Below, in pieces: positions 1-8,012 of a DNA stretch of 24,281 nucleotides. The first letter of the stretch is position 1, and every line of letters starts with the position of its first letter. The translations under genes and the position numbers were made by a program. This stretch comes from HGM12587 sp964580255 (GTDB lineage Bacteria; Bacillota; Clostridia; Lachnospirales; Lachnospiraceae), in NCBI GenBank assembly GCA_964580255.1, contig CAZOJX010000014.1, positions 1 through 24,281 of the forward strand. The letters run 5' to 3'. The notes under the pieces were generated by a model. The model saw only the letters and a list, made by a program, of their open reading frames with translations, ran no database searches and was not told the DNA's origin.

Positions 1-72
1 AAGTCTACAAGAAAAAATCCCCAGAAGATTAAAAATTGCTAAACTTTACTCCTCCACAGTCAATCTCTGCTT

Positions 73-945
73 TTACTCTGCCATATGACTGATATACGGT
101 AAATTTTCTTTCACTTCAAATCCATAAAACCGGGCCGCATTGAGTCCCAGGAATTTTTCCTTTTCCTCTGCTGTCAGCCGCTCGGACTTAATCACAAAAT
201 CCTGTGACATGCGATAGGTGATCGCTGTCATCGTCCGAGGATAATCACTTCCCCACATCAGCTTATCCATACCGCAGATTTTTTTTGCCTCTAAAATCGC
301 TTCAATGGCTGACGGATACGGATAAAACTCCGAATTGAACAGCCAGGTGATCCCACCGCTTTCGATATAGACATTTTCATTGCAGGCAAGCTCGATCTGC
401 TTTTGCCAGCCCTCCGTCGTCACCATGCCAAAATGTCCAATGGCAATGCGAAGCTTCGGACACTCCCTGATCAGCTGTTTCATTGCCGGCACCTGTGCAT
501 CACCGTCTGCCAGATCAATGGCCACAAACATACCCTTTTCTTCTGCCTGATGGAACAAAAAGCTTAGTTCCTCCAGCTTCACCTTTGTCAGTCTGCCACC
601 GCAGATCTTGATCCCGTCAAAGCCGTCCATCCGGTAATGATCATTTTCCTCATACAGACTGCAGATCTTCAGCCGCTCCGGATATTTTTCCCTGCAGCGC
701 AGAAGATATTCATCCTGGTTTCCATCAATATATTCCTGTACAGCCACCGCTGCATTCACCTGGGCAAAATCCATATTTGCGATCAGCCGCTCTGCGGAAT
801 TGACACCGTCGGTCATGTAAGCCGGCATCATCTGTCGAACGGTTCCGCCGAAATCACTTTTTCCGCCGCCGATATCATATACCGGCTTTCCGTTTACCAT
901 GCCATGCTGTTTTTCCCAAAGGTGCAGATGTGCATCTACGATCAT
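73..945 (-). CDS. COG3618-type amidohydrolase, probable sugar-lactone lactonase (candidate L-galactono-lactonase)
   Basis: A 290-residue metal-dependent TIM-barrel hydrolase of the amidohydrolase-2 group. Visible metal or catalytic positions are the HxH pair at residues 6 and 8 in DAHLHLW, H171 in the GHFG segment and D234 in WGSDYP, the arrangement seen in COG3618 lactonases. Members of this family hydrolyse L-fucono-, L-rhamnono- and L-galactono-lactones in the cytoplasm. It is the last gene of the lacI operon, 20 bp behind the zinc dehydrogenase, with a GGGGGA ribosome site. A lactonase between an aldose dehydrogenase and an aldonate dehydrogenase makes chemical sense, so I infer L-galactono-1,5-lactone as substrate; L-fuconolactone is the main alternative. 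There is no signal peptide. The family call is solid; the substrate is inference. The 72 bases downstream show no clear terminator, so the operon may continue past the window edge. Confidence 0.8.
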   Translation of the reverse strand: MIVDAHLHLWEKQHGMVNGKPVYDIGGGKSDFGGTVRQMMPAYMTDGVNSAERLIANMDFAQVNAAVAVQEYIDGNQDEYLLRCREKYPERLKICSLYEENDHYRMDGFDGIKICGGRLTKVKLEELSFLFHQAEEKGMFVAIDLADGDAQVPAMKQLIRECPKLRIAIGHFGMVTTEGWQKQIELACNENVYIESGGITWLFNSEFYPYPSAIEAILEAKKICGMDKLMWGSDYPRTMTAITYRMSQDFVIKSERLTAEEKEKFLGLNAARFYGFEVKENLPYISHMAE

Positions 946-965
946 ATTCTTCCCCCCTGCTTTAT

Positions 966-1988
966 TTATTCTCCGGAAATCTCGATCAGTACTTTCTTCA
1001 AGGATCCATCATTATGTACCAGGGCATCAAAGGCCTGATCTGCCTGATCCATCGGATAAACTGCACTGACCATCTTCATCACATCTACTTTTCCTGCTGC
1101 AACCTGCTGGATCAATGCTTTAAAGTCCTTTGTATAGGAATTTCGGCTTCCGAAAACATTCAGTTCTTTCTTTAAAAGAACAGAATGTAAAAATGTGGTA
1201 TCTTTTTTGCCGTTTCCGATCAAAATGATATTTCCCGCAAAAGCAGCCGCATCAATACAGTTTAAAAATGTCTGGGAAAGTCCACAGGCCTCCACACATA
1301 CATCAAAGCCATTTCCTCCGGTAATCTCCTCTACCGCTTCCATCAGATCTCTTTTGGCTACATTGATCACGCCATCTGCGCCGTATTCCAGTGCCGCATC
1401 AAGCCGTCCCTGCATACGGTCAGATACATAAACCTGTGCCCCGCGCAGCTTTGCACTGATCACTGCAAACAGTCCGATCGGACCTGCACCCACTACAAGC
1501 ACCTTGTCTGTCGGTTCGATCTTCGCTCTGGACAATGCATGCCAGCTGATAGAGAACGGCTCGATCAATGCCAGTGTTTTTGCATCAAGTCCCATTCCCG
1601 GAATGATCCTTTCTACCGGCATTGCCACATACTCGCAGAAGCTTCCGTCTCTCTGTACGCCCATGGTCTGGTTATCCGTACAGCAGTTTACAAAACCTCT
1701 CTGGCAGGAATAGCAATGACCGCAGTTAAAGTAAGGATTTGCCGTCACGATATCTCCCGGCTTCAATCCAAGAGCATTTTCCGGCACAGTCACGATCTCT
1801 GCTGAAAATTCATGACCCGGAATTCTCGGATAGGTGGTAAATGGCTGATTTCCCGTATAGCTCGCCACATCTGCACCGCAAATGCCGCAATATTTGATCT
1901 TTAATAACGCTTCACCTTCTTTTACTTCCGGCATCGGTGTCTCTGTCACCTTAATTTCTCCCGGCTGGTTGATCAACACTGTTTTCAT
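966..1988 (-). CDS. Zinc-dependent medium-chain dehydrogenase, candidate L-galactonate 5-dehydrogenase (LgoD-like)
   Basis: A 340-residue zinc alcohol dehydrogenase (MDR superfamily). Residues seen: catalytic zinc cysteine C37 in GICGAD, the H59-E60 pair in PGHE, four structural-zinc cysteines at 89, 92, 95 and 103 with the usual spacing, and a GAGPIG dinucleotide loop near residue 168. The ATG at 1988 is preferred over an in-frame TTG at 1997, because AAGGA lies 9 bases before the ATG and overlaps the TTG region. Relatives include sorbitol, galactitol-phosphate and threonine dehydrogenases and E. coli LgoD (YjjN), which oxidises L-galactonate to D-tagaturonate and has about the same length. 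The operon partners (lactonase upstream in the pathway, tagaturonate reductase and altronate dehydratase downstream) favour the LgoD role. The family is certain; the substrate is inferred from context. Confidence 0.82.
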   Translation of the reverse strand: MKTVLINQPGEIKVTETPMPEVKEGEALLKIKYCGICGADVASYTGNQPFTTYPRIPGHEFSAEIVTVPENALGLKPGDIVTANPYFNCGHCYSCQRGFVNCCTDNQTMGVQRDGSFCEYVAMPVERIIPGMGLDAKTLALIEPFSISWHALSRAKIEPTDKVLVVGAGPIGLFAVISAKLRGAQVYVSDRMQGRLDAALEYGADGVINVAKRDLMEAVEEITGGNGFDVCVEACGLSQTFLNCIDAAAFAGNIILIGNGKKDTTFLHSVLLKKELNVFGSRNSYTKDFKALIQQVAAGKVDVMKMVSAVYPMDQADQAFDALVHNDGSLKKVLIEISGE

Positions 1989-2008
1989 AAGCTTCAATCC
2001 TTCTTTCT

Positions 2009-3217
2009 CTATCTTTCAAAATCAATATAATCCCGATTCCACACAACGGCAGTCTTCATCGGTGCCCCTTTACAGAAGATTTTATTTTCATAAGCTCCCA
2101 TTGGATCCTTCGTAAATTCATCCTTATCGATCAGTTCCACGATCTCATCATATCTGCTCCGTCCTAAGATTTCGATGGCCTTTTCCATATGGGCCTGACG
2201 GAAATTGATGGAAGAAATGATCAAATGATTCTTAAAGCCAAATGGCATTGAATCAAAGGAAACGACCGGTCCTAAAGAAAAACTGTTATAAACACCGTTG
2301 CATCCCAAAACACCATAGCGGAATGCGATACGGCTTTCCACTTCAGTTCCGCTGGTACCGATAAACAGCGTTGCAGTACCGCCCAGTTCTTCCCTGATTG
2401 CATCTGCCAGTTCTTCGTCCGTATCATATTTACTCTGTACATAGTCCGCTTTTGCCTGTTCCAGGGCAAAAGAGATCTTCGGACTGTCCTTTTCGCTTCG
2501 TGCCACAAATACGATCTTCGCATTCGGATATTTCTGACGGATCAGATCCCCGATAAACATACCTGTGGTGCCAAGTCCAAAAATTACCGTACGATCAAAC
2601 ACATGCTCCTTCGCAAGCTTTCTTGCCTCTTCTTCGGAACAATGATTTTTTGCCATTTCTACGCGGAAATTGTGGGCACTTCCCATATCCTCCATGCGTT
2701 CCAGCTGAAATACCATACAGCCGTATGGATCCGGAAATACCATTTTTTTCGCAAAGGACAAAGCCAGCTTTCCGTCTTTGACATATTCCTCCGGAATCGG
2801 CAGGAGCATATCCGGGTTATAATAATTATGATCTGAAAAAAGTCCGTCTGCTCCGTCACAGCCATATTCAAAATAACTTTCTTCTTCCGTATATCTCGTC
2901 GGATCATAAGCATTTCCGCCCCGGATCAGAACAATGGCAAAACGGTTCTGGGACGGTACCCAGACAACACCTTCATGTCCATTGATCAGCCGTTTTTGTC
3001 CTTCCGGAAATTTCTTATCCAGAAGCCCTTCTTTTCCCATACGCATCAGTTCATGATCTGTACCGCAAAATCCTACGATCACACTCTCAGCCAGAATTCC
3101 TTCTTTTTCTTCTTCACCGCGAAGTCTCCTTCTTGGCGGATTGATCAGATTGATATCGCCATATACCAGCGGATTTTCCTGATCATTCTGAAAATACGTT
3201 CCTTTTACTACCATCAT
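2009..3217 (-). CDS. Glucose-dehydrogenase-like MDR oxidoreductase, candidate aldose (L-galactose/L-fucose) 1-dehydrogenase
   Basis: A 402-residue cytoplasmic MDR-fold dehydrogenase, longer than typical alcohol dehydrogenases. It has C51-G-T-D-H near the N-terminus and N-G-H81-E82-G, both matching the catalytic zinc site, then a Rossmann loop GLGTTG at 214-219. The four-cysteine structural zinc cluster is missing. An extended segment with YGCDGADGLFSDH (118-130) recalls the lobe of archaeal/bacterial glucose 1-dehydrogenases (GDH group of MDR proteins). It sits between lacI (15 bp) and the LgoD-like gene (20 bp), so it is co-transcribed. As the only unassigned oxidoreductase beside a lactonase, it is the natural candidate for oxidising an aldose at C1 to the lactone. 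Two adjacent ATG codons make the first residue uncertain by one. The exact substrate and coenzyme cannot be read from the sequence. Confidence 0.7.
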   Translation of the reverse strand: MMVVKGTYFQNDQENPLVYGDINLINPPRRRLRGEEEKEGILAESVIVGFCGTDHELMRMGKEGLLDKKFPEGQKRLINGHEGVVWVPSQNRFAIVLIRGGNAYDPTRYTEEESYFEYGCDGADGLFSDHNYYNPDMLLPIPEEYVKDGKLALSFAKKMVFPDPYGCMVFQLERMEDMGSAHNFRVEMAKNHCSEEEARKLAKEHVFDRTVIFGLGTTGMFIGDLIRQKYPNAKIVFVARSEKDSPKISFALEQAKADYVQSKYDTDEELADAIREELGGTATLFIGTSGTEVESRIAFRYGVLGCNGVYNSFSLGPVVSFDSMPFGFKNHLIISSINFRQAHMEKAIEILGRSRYDEIVELIDKDEFTKDPMGAYENKIFCKGAPMKTAVVWNRDYIDFER

Positions 3218-3232
3218 AAAACCCCTTTCTAT

Positions 3233-4249
3233 TTAAAAATGTCCCTTCGTTGTTTCCCTTTCCACCAGTTCACCGGAAAATACGGCCTGCTGAGGAATTT
3301 CTTCTCCGTCAAACACCAAAAGCAGACTGCTGATCAAATGTTGACAGATCTTTTCCAATTTAATATCCACCGAAGTCAGCTCGATCACCCCACTGGCCGC
3401 CAGCATGGAATTGCTGTAACCGATGATCGACAGTTCCTCCGGAATTTGAATCTTCGCCTGATGGGCAAATTTCACAGCCCCCAAAGCCAGCTCATCGTCA
3501 GAAGTTATGATTCCGTCAAAGCGGAGCCCCTGTTCCCAGAGTCTCTGCAAAAACTCCGCGATCTTCGGAATGTCCTGCAGACTTGCCTCATAGTACTGCA
3601 AAAGTTCTTTATCCCAAACAAGTCCCAGCTCCCGGATTCCTTTTTCATACCCTTCCATTTTCTTTTTCCCGCTGTAGGAATTGGAATGGTAAAGATGCAG
3701 GATCCTTTTTGCACCGTCTTCCTTCAGTCTTTCCACTGCCTTATATACACAGGCAGTATCATCTGTCAGCACACCGTAAACATTCGGTGCATCAACCAGG
3801 CCGTTTAAGATCATGACCGGCACCTGTTCTCCTGCATCAATGATATACTGATTTTCCTCTTTTGTTCCGTAAACAAACTGGGAGCTGATCAAAATGATCC
3901 CATCTACCTTTTTATTCAAAAGAAGGTTCATACACTTCTTTTTACTCTCCAGATCCCCACCGCTGCAGCACAAAATGCTGTCATACCCAGCCTCCTGAAG
4001 AAGCTGTTCAATGTAGCTGATGGCTTTCGCCTGAAAAAGGTTTGACGAGTCCGTGCACAACAGCCCGATGGTCTTCATGGTGTTTAACCCCAGTCCTCTG
4101 GCAAATGCATTGGGCGTATAGCCATATTGTTCCATCACTGCCAAAACCTTCTCCCGGGTCTTTTCACTGACTCTGGCATTTCCGTTCAGCACTCTGGAAA
4201 CAGTTGCGATCGATACGCCTGCTTTCTCCGAAATATCATAGATATTCAT
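3233..4249 (-). CDS. LacI-family transcriptional regulator of the divergent sugar-acid operons
   Basis: A 338-residue LacI/GalR repressor. The N-terminal helix-turn-helix runs from IYDISEKAGVSIATVSRVLN through about residue 50, followed by the hinge (TPNAFARGLGL) and a periplasmic-binding-protein-like effector domain starting at TMKTIGLL. I choose ATG 4249 rather than the ATG four codons earlier (4261), because GAGGA lies 6-7 bases before 4249 and overlaps the earlier ATG. It is the first gene of a leftward four-gene operon and is divergent from uxaB-uxaA. Two 16-bp palindromes in the shared promoter region (4281-4296 and 4403-4418) are likely operators for this protein, which would give autoregulation plus control of both arms. 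The effector is unknown; a pathway intermediate such as L-galactonate, tagaturonate or KDG is plausible. Confidence 0.9.
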   Translation of the reverse strand: MNIYDISEKAGVSIATVSRVLNGNARVSEKTREKVLAVMEQYGYTPNAFARGLGLNTMKTIGLLCTDSSNLFQAKAISYIEQLLQEAGYDSILCCSGGDLESKKKCMNLLLNKKVDGIILISSQFVYGTKEENQYIIDAGEQVPVMILNGLVDAPNVYGVLTDDTACVYKAVERLKEDGAKRILHLYHSNSYSGKKKMEGYEKGIRELGLVWDKELLQYYEASLQDIPKIAEFLQRLWEQGLRFDGIITSDDELALGAVKFAHQAKIQIPEELSIIGYSNSMLAASGVIELTSVDIKLEKICQHLISSLLLVFDGEEIPQQAVFSGELVERETTKGHF

Positions 4250-4280
4250 ATGCTTCCTCATTTCATGAATGCAAGCTTCT

Positions 4281-4296
4281 ATGTAACCGCTTACAT
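4281..4296. promoter_or_regulatory. LacI/cre-type operator 1 (lacI-operon arm)
   Basis: The palindrome ATGTAACCGCTTACAT has six matched bases on each side of a CCGC centre. Its inner 14 bases fit the classical cre consensus TGWNANCGNTNWCA exactly. It lies about 10-25 bases downstream of the predicted start site of the lacI operon, a position suited to roadblock repression. It may be the site of the local LacI protein, of CcpA, or of both. Confidence 0.75.
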
Positions 4297-4311
4297 TTTC
4301 TCTCTAAGCCG

Positions 4312-4340
4312 ATTATAACGAACTGCTCTGCTGATTGCAA
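4312..4340 (-). promoter_or_regulatory. Promoter of the lacI-dehydrogenase-lactonase operon
   Basis: On the minus strand a perfect -10 TATAAT (4317 to 4312) follows -35 TTGCAA (4340 to 4335) with a 17-base spacer. The predicted start is near 4305, about 55 bases upstream of the lacI start codon and just before operator 1. Confidence 0.75.
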
Positions 4341-4368
4341 GCAGATTTCACTTTTTTCCTTTTTATGA

Positions 4369-4397
4369 TTGACGTTTTCTTTCTAATAAAGTAAGAT
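4369..4397 (+). promoter_or_regulatory. Promoter of uxaB-uxaA
   Basis: -35 TTGACG (4369-4374), a 17-base spacer and -10 TAAGAT (4392-4397). The predicted start near 4404 falls on the left edge of operator 2, so a bound repressor would block initiation directly. The leader to the uxaB start codon is about 85 bases. Confidence 0.7.
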
Positions 4398-4402
4398 ATT
4401 TT

Positions 4403-4418
4403 ATGTAAGCACTTACAT
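4403..4418. promoter_or_regulatory. LacI/cre-type operator 2 (uxaBA arm)
   Basis: ATGTAAGCACTTACAT is a palindrome apart from its central two bases, with the same ATGTAA/TTACAT arms as operator 1. The centres of the two sites are 122 bp apart. It covers the predicted uxaB transcription start. It differs from the cre consensus only by CA instead of CG at the centre. Confidence 0.75.
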
Positions 4419-4489
4419 TTTTATGATAATCAATTTGTTACATTTAATTTTCAAACAAAAACCTGCAAACCAGCAGAGAGGGAGGAAGC

Positions 4490-5962
4490 ATGGAAGTATT
4501 AAACAGCACCATAACCCATCCGGTCAATCGCCCGGTCAAGGTCGTACAATTCGGAGAAGGAAATTTTCTTCGCGGGTTCGTAGATCATATGATCGATATT
4601 GCCAACGAACAGGGGAATTTTAACGGAAGCATTGTTTTAGTGAAACCACGGCAGCGTCAGGGAGATACGGATCCCTTAGCCCAGTTTCATAAACAGGACT
4701 GTCAGTATACCGTATCTTTGAGAGGCCGGGTCAACGGCGAACCAAAGATCATAAACAGAATCGTTACCAGCGTGGCTGATGCTGTAGATTCCTATCAGGA
4801 ATATGATAAATTTATGGAACTTGCTGTCATCGATTCTCTGCGCTTTGTTGTTTCCAATACAACAGAAGCCGGCATCGTATTTGATGAAACTGATCGTCTT
4901 GAACTGAATCCGCCAAACTCATTTCCTGGAAAACTGACCAAGTTTTTATATCATCGTTTTGAAGTCTTTAACGGAGCACCGGAGAAAGGCCTCATCATAC
5001 TTCCCGTAGAACTGATCGATGACAACGGAACCGCACTAAAAAACTGTGTTCTGAAATTCATTGAACTTTGGTCTCTGGGGGAAGAATTCCGTCATTGGAT
5101 AGAAAATTCCTGCATCTTTACCTCCACCCTGGTCGACCGGATCGTTACCGGCTATCCGAAAGCTTCCGAGGAAGAAGAATGGGAAAAATTAGGATACATT
5201 GACCACCTTTTGGTGGCTGGAGAACCATTTGGGCTCTGGGTGATCGAAAGCGAACGGGATATCAGCAAAGAACTTCCTTTGCCGGAGGCAGGACTCCCGG
5301 TACTCTATACCGACAACCAAAAACCTTACAAACAACGAAAAGTGCGTATTTTAAACGGTGCTCACACTTCCTTTGTACTGGCTTCCTATCTCATGGGACA
5401 TGAAATCGTCCGGGAATCCATGAACGATGAAGATGTGCGAAACTTCATGCTGGGAACTCTCCATGAAGAAGTGATTCCAACCCTCTCCCTTCCAAAAAAG
5501 GAATTGGAAGAATTTGCAGATGAAGTGGTTGCCCGTTTTAATAACCCTTATGTAGATCATGCACTACTTGCAATCTCCTTAAATTCGGTGTCCAAATGGA
5601 GAGCAAGATGCCTGCCAAGTCTTTTGGCTTACTTTGAAAAAACCGGAAGTCTTCCGACCCGTTTAACCTTCTCACTAGCAGCTTTGATGGCTTTCTATAC
5701 CGGAACAGAGCTGCGGGGCAAAGCATTGATCGGACATCGTGATGGGCAGGAATACCAGATTCTTGATGATTCAAACGTTTTGGAATTTTTCCGCGACAAT
5801 TCTTCCAAGGCTTCCTGTGAATTTGCCGAAGCATTCCTTGGCAGAGAAGATTTCTTCGGTCAGGATCTGAATCGGATCCCGGAACTGACCAAAACCGTTG
5901 CAGAAAATCTTGAACAGATCAGAATCAAAGGCATGAGGACAGCATTATGCGAAACTTTATAA
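4490..5962 (+). CDS. uxaB: Tagaturonate reductase (altronate oxidoreductase), mannitol dehydrogenase family
   Basis: A 490-residue cytoplasmic polyol/uronate dehydrogenase that reduces D-tagaturonate to D-altronate with NADH. The N-terminal nucleotide-binding segment VVQFGEGNFLRGF lies at about 18-30, and the family signature KVRILNGAHT at about 283-292. The length matches E. coli UxaB (about 483). GGAGG lies shortly before the ATG. UxaB and the related UxuB (fructuronate reductase) are hard to separate by eye, but the downstream neighbour is an altronate dehydratase, not a mannonate dehydratase, so UxaB is chosen. The last 16 bases overlap the start of uxaA, indicating translational coupling. 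The usual partner uxaC is absent here, so its substrate may come from the LgoD-like enzyme on the other arm rather than from galacturonate. Confidence 0.92.
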   Translation: MEVLNSTITHPVNRPVKVVQFGEGNFLRGFVDHMIDIANEQGNFNGSIVLVKPRQRQGDTDPLAQFHKQDCQYTVSLRGRVNGEPKIINRIVTSVADAVDSYQEYDKFMELAVIDSLRFVVSNTTEAGIVFDETDRLELNPPNSFPGKLTKFLYHRFEVFNGAPEKGLIILPVELIDDNGTALKNCVLKFIELWSLGEEFRHWIENSCIFTSTLVDRIVTGYPKASEEEEWEKLGYIDHLLVAGEPFGLWVIESERDISKELPLPEAGLPVLYTDNQKPYKQRKVRILNGAHTSFVLASYLMGHEIVRESMNDEDVRNFMLGTLHEEVIPTLSLPKKELEEFADEVVARFNNPYVDHALLAISLNSVSKWRARCLPSLLAYFEKTGSLPTRLTFSLAALMAFYTGTELRGKALIGHRDGQEYQILDDSNVLEFFRDNSSKASCEFAEAFLGREDFFGQDLNRIPELTKTVAENLEQIRIKGMRTALCETL

Positions 5963-7431
5963 AAATCCACCCGGACGACAACGTGATCGTTGCACTTAAG
6001 ACCATTGCTGCCGGGACAATCCTCTCTCTGGAAGACGGTTCCCAGGTAACTGCCCGGACCGAAATTCCTGCAGGTCATAAAATGGCCATTGTGAATCTTC
6101 CCGAAAACACACAAGTGATCAAATACGGTTCCCCGATCGGTTTTACCAAAGAACCGATCCTTGCCGGAGACTGGGTTCATACCCATAATCTTAAAACCGG
6201 ACTGGGAGACCTTTTAGAATATACTTACGAACCGATCCACACAAAAATCAAGCCGACGGAAGATCGAACCTTTCTCGGCTTTCAGCGGCCAAACGGATCC
6301 GTCGGTGTTAGAAATGACATCTGGATCATTCCAACCGTAGGCTGCGTCAATAAAGTCGCCTCAGCCATTGCCAAACAGGCAGCAGACCTTATTCACGGCA
6401 GTGTCGGGGAAGTGATCGCATTTCCTCACCCTTACGGCTGTTCCCAGATGGGAGATGATCAGGAAAATACCAGAAAGATCCTGGCAGATCTGATCAACCA
6501 CCCAAATGCAGGCGGTGTTCTTGTTCTCGGTCTTGGCTGCGAAAACAGCAATATTGATGTTTTAAAAACTTATCTTGGAGATTATGACGAAAAACGGATC
6601 AAATTCATTGTCTCCCAGGAACAGGAAGACGAAATCGAAGCTTCTCTGGAAGCGATCCGGGATCTGATTGATTATGCAGCATCTTTTGAAAGAGAACCGA
6701 TTAGTGTCAGCAAACTGGTGATCGGTATGAAATGCGGCGGCTCCGACGGACTATCCGGCATTACCGCCAACCCGCTGGTCGGACGTTTTTCCGACCTGCT
6801 CATTTCCAAGGGCGGCACGACCATTCTCACCGAAGTACCGGAAATGTTTGGTGCAGAAACAATTTTGATGAACCGTTGTGCGGATAAAGCATTGTTTGAG
6901 AAAACAGTGGATCTGATCAATGATTTTAAGACCTATTTTAAAAAGCATGACCAGACCATCTACGAAAACCCGTCTCCGGGCAATAAAAAAGGCGGCATTT
7001 CCACTTTGGAGGATAAATCTTTAGGCTGCACCCAAAAATCCGGAAGTGCTCCGGTCAAAGATGTGCTTTCTTATGCAGAAACCGTCAAGGTTCCGGGACT
7101 GAATCTGTTGAGTGCACCGGGAAATGATCTGGTCGCTTCCACTGCACTGGCTGCAGCCGGAGCCCATATCGTACTTTTTACAACCGGACGGGGCACACCT
7201 TTTGCCTGCCCGGTACCAACCTTAAAAATATCTACCAATTCTCCGCTGGCGTCCAAAAAATCCAACTGGATTGATTTTAATGCCGGAGTTTTGGCAGAAG
7301 ATCAGTCTATGGAAAACGTTGAAAAAGAATTTTTTGACTTTGTATTATCCGTTGCTTCCGGTAAAAAAGTCCGCAGTGAAGCAGCCGGATTTCATGATTT
7401 TGCAATCTTTAAGCAGGGGGTTACGCTGTAA
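5947..7431 (+). CDS. uxaA: Altronate dehydratase
   Basis: A 494-residue full-length UxaA-type dehydratase, D-altronate to 2-keto-3-deoxy-D-gluconate. An N-terminal SAF-like domain (about residues 5-90, with PAGHKMAIV and the YGSPIG segment) is joined to the large C-terminal domain carrying RPNGSVGVRND, HPYGCSQMG and LGLGCENSN; the cysteines in these motifs are probably metal or cluster ligands. The length equals that of E. coli UxaA. GAGG stands about 8 bases before the ATG inside the end of uxaB. The KDG kinase and KDPG aldolase that normally complete the route are outside the window. Other members of the superfamily act on galactarate or sulfolactate, but the altronate form fits both the single-chain architecture and the uxaB neighbour. 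Confidence 0.93.
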   Translation: MRNFIKIHPDDNVIVALKTIAAGTILSLEDGSQVTARTEIPAGHKMAIVNLPENTQVIKYGSPIGFTKEPILAGDWVHTHNLKTGLGDLLEYTYEPIHTKIKPTEDRTFLGFQRPNGSVGVRNDIWIIPTVGCVNKVASAIAKQAADLIHGSVGEVIAFPHPYGCSQMGDDQENTRKILADLINHPNAGGVLVLGLGCENSNIDVLKTYLGDYDEKRIKFIVSQEQEDEIEASLEAIRDLIDYAASFEREPISVSKLVIGMKCGGSDGLSGITANPLVGRFSDLLISKGGTTILTEVPEMFGAETILMNRCADKALFEKTVDLINDFKTYFKKHDQTIYENPSPGNKKGGISTLEDKSLGCTQKSGSAPVKDVLSYAETVKVPGLNLLSAPGNDLVASTALAAAGAHIVLFTTGRGTPFACPVPTLKISTNSPLASKKSNWIDFNAGVLAEDQSMENVEKEFFDFVLSVASGKKVRSEAAGFHDFAIFKQGVTL

Positions 7432-7470
7432 TTTTTTTCCTTCCGGCGTCACGCCTCCAGGCGCACCATC

Positions 7471-7498
7471 AAAAAAGGCTCCGCTGCTGCGGAGCCTT
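7471..7498 (-). terminator. Rho-independent terminator after fucU (may also serve uxaA)
   Basis: A 10-bp perfect stem, AAGGCTCCGC with GCGGAGCCTT, and a four-base loop (7475-7498). On the minus strand it is followed by six T residues (7476 to 7471), starting 11 bases beyond the fucU stop codon. The plus-strand tail is only weakly T-rich, so termination of uxaA here is possible but less certain. Confidence 0.9.
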
Positions 7499-7508
7499 CA
7501 CTTCTTAC

Positions 7509-7955
7509 TTATTCAACTACAACGCCCTTCTGGAGCATTACATTTGCATAAAGTGCTTTTTCGCTGGTTGCGATGATGCAGTATACTTCTTTTGCTTCAT
7601 CGTAGAATTTGAATCTCTCGATATTTCCTACGCAGTCTGCACCTCTGTCATCATATTTTGCAACGATTTCTTTGTAAGTGTCCCAAATTGGAGTTTCTAC
7701 TTTACCAACATCTCCCGGCATTAATTCCATTAAGTTTACCGGTTTTTCAACATAAGTATCTAATGGGAATACTTTTAAGATCGCATCTAAAATTTCCGGA
7801 ACGCCATGTCCGTCACAACGGATCACGATCGCATTTTTTCCCATAGATTCTGATGGGAAATTTCCGTCAGAAATTACGAGACGGTCACTGTGTCCCATTT
7901 CGCATAATACTTTTAATAATTCTGGTGATAAAATCTGTGGAATACCTTTTAACAT
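7509..7955 (-). CDS. fucU: L-fucose mutarotase (FucU, RbsD/FucU family)
   Basis: A 148-residue cytoplasmic protein that interconverts the alpha and beta anomers of L-fucose and close relatives. It aligns end to end with E. coli FucU (140 residues): the N-terminal ISPELLKVL-type helix, H22 in MGH, D30 in ISDGNFP, the SMG segment and FYDEAKEVY near the C-terminus are all visible. GGGGGA stands 8 bases before the ATG. It lies 57 bp behind the lipoprotein receptor at 8013 with no terminator between, so the two form a short operon ending in the strong hairpin at 7471. Since L-galactose differs from L-fucose only at C6, the mutarotase could serve both the isomerase FucI and an anomer-specific aldose dehydrogenase of the neighbouring operon. 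Confidence 0.93.
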   Translation of the reverse strand: MLKGIPQILSPELLKVLCEMGHSDRLVISDGNFPSESMGKNAIVIRCDGHGVPEILDAILKVFPLDTYVEKPVNLMELMPGDVGKVETPIWDTYKEIVAKYDDRGADCVGNIERFKFYDEAKEVYCIIATSEKALYANVMLQKGVVVE

Positions 7956-8012
7956 GATATAATCCCCCTAAATAATTTATTTGATCAGCAAACGCTGATT
8001 AGTTCAATGACA

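Noticed and set aside
73..945. Calling the amidohydrolase uronate isomerase (UxaC) to complete a galacturonate pathway
   Set aside because: UxaC is about 470 residues with a different motif layout; this protein is 290 residues and has the HxH/GHFG/GSDYP pattern of COG3618 lactonases.
2975..3808. 277-codon plus-strand frame opposite lacI and the MDR dehydrogenase
   Set aside because: It spans two well-supported genes on the other strand, has no ribosome site, and its composition (rich in Phe, His, Gln, Ser) is that of an antisense shadow.
4490..7431. Assigning the pair as fructuronate reductase and mannonate dehydratase (UxuB/UxuA)
   Set aside because: The second protein has the SAF plus large-domain architecture and motifs of altronate dehydratase, not the TIM-barrel mannonate dehydratase.
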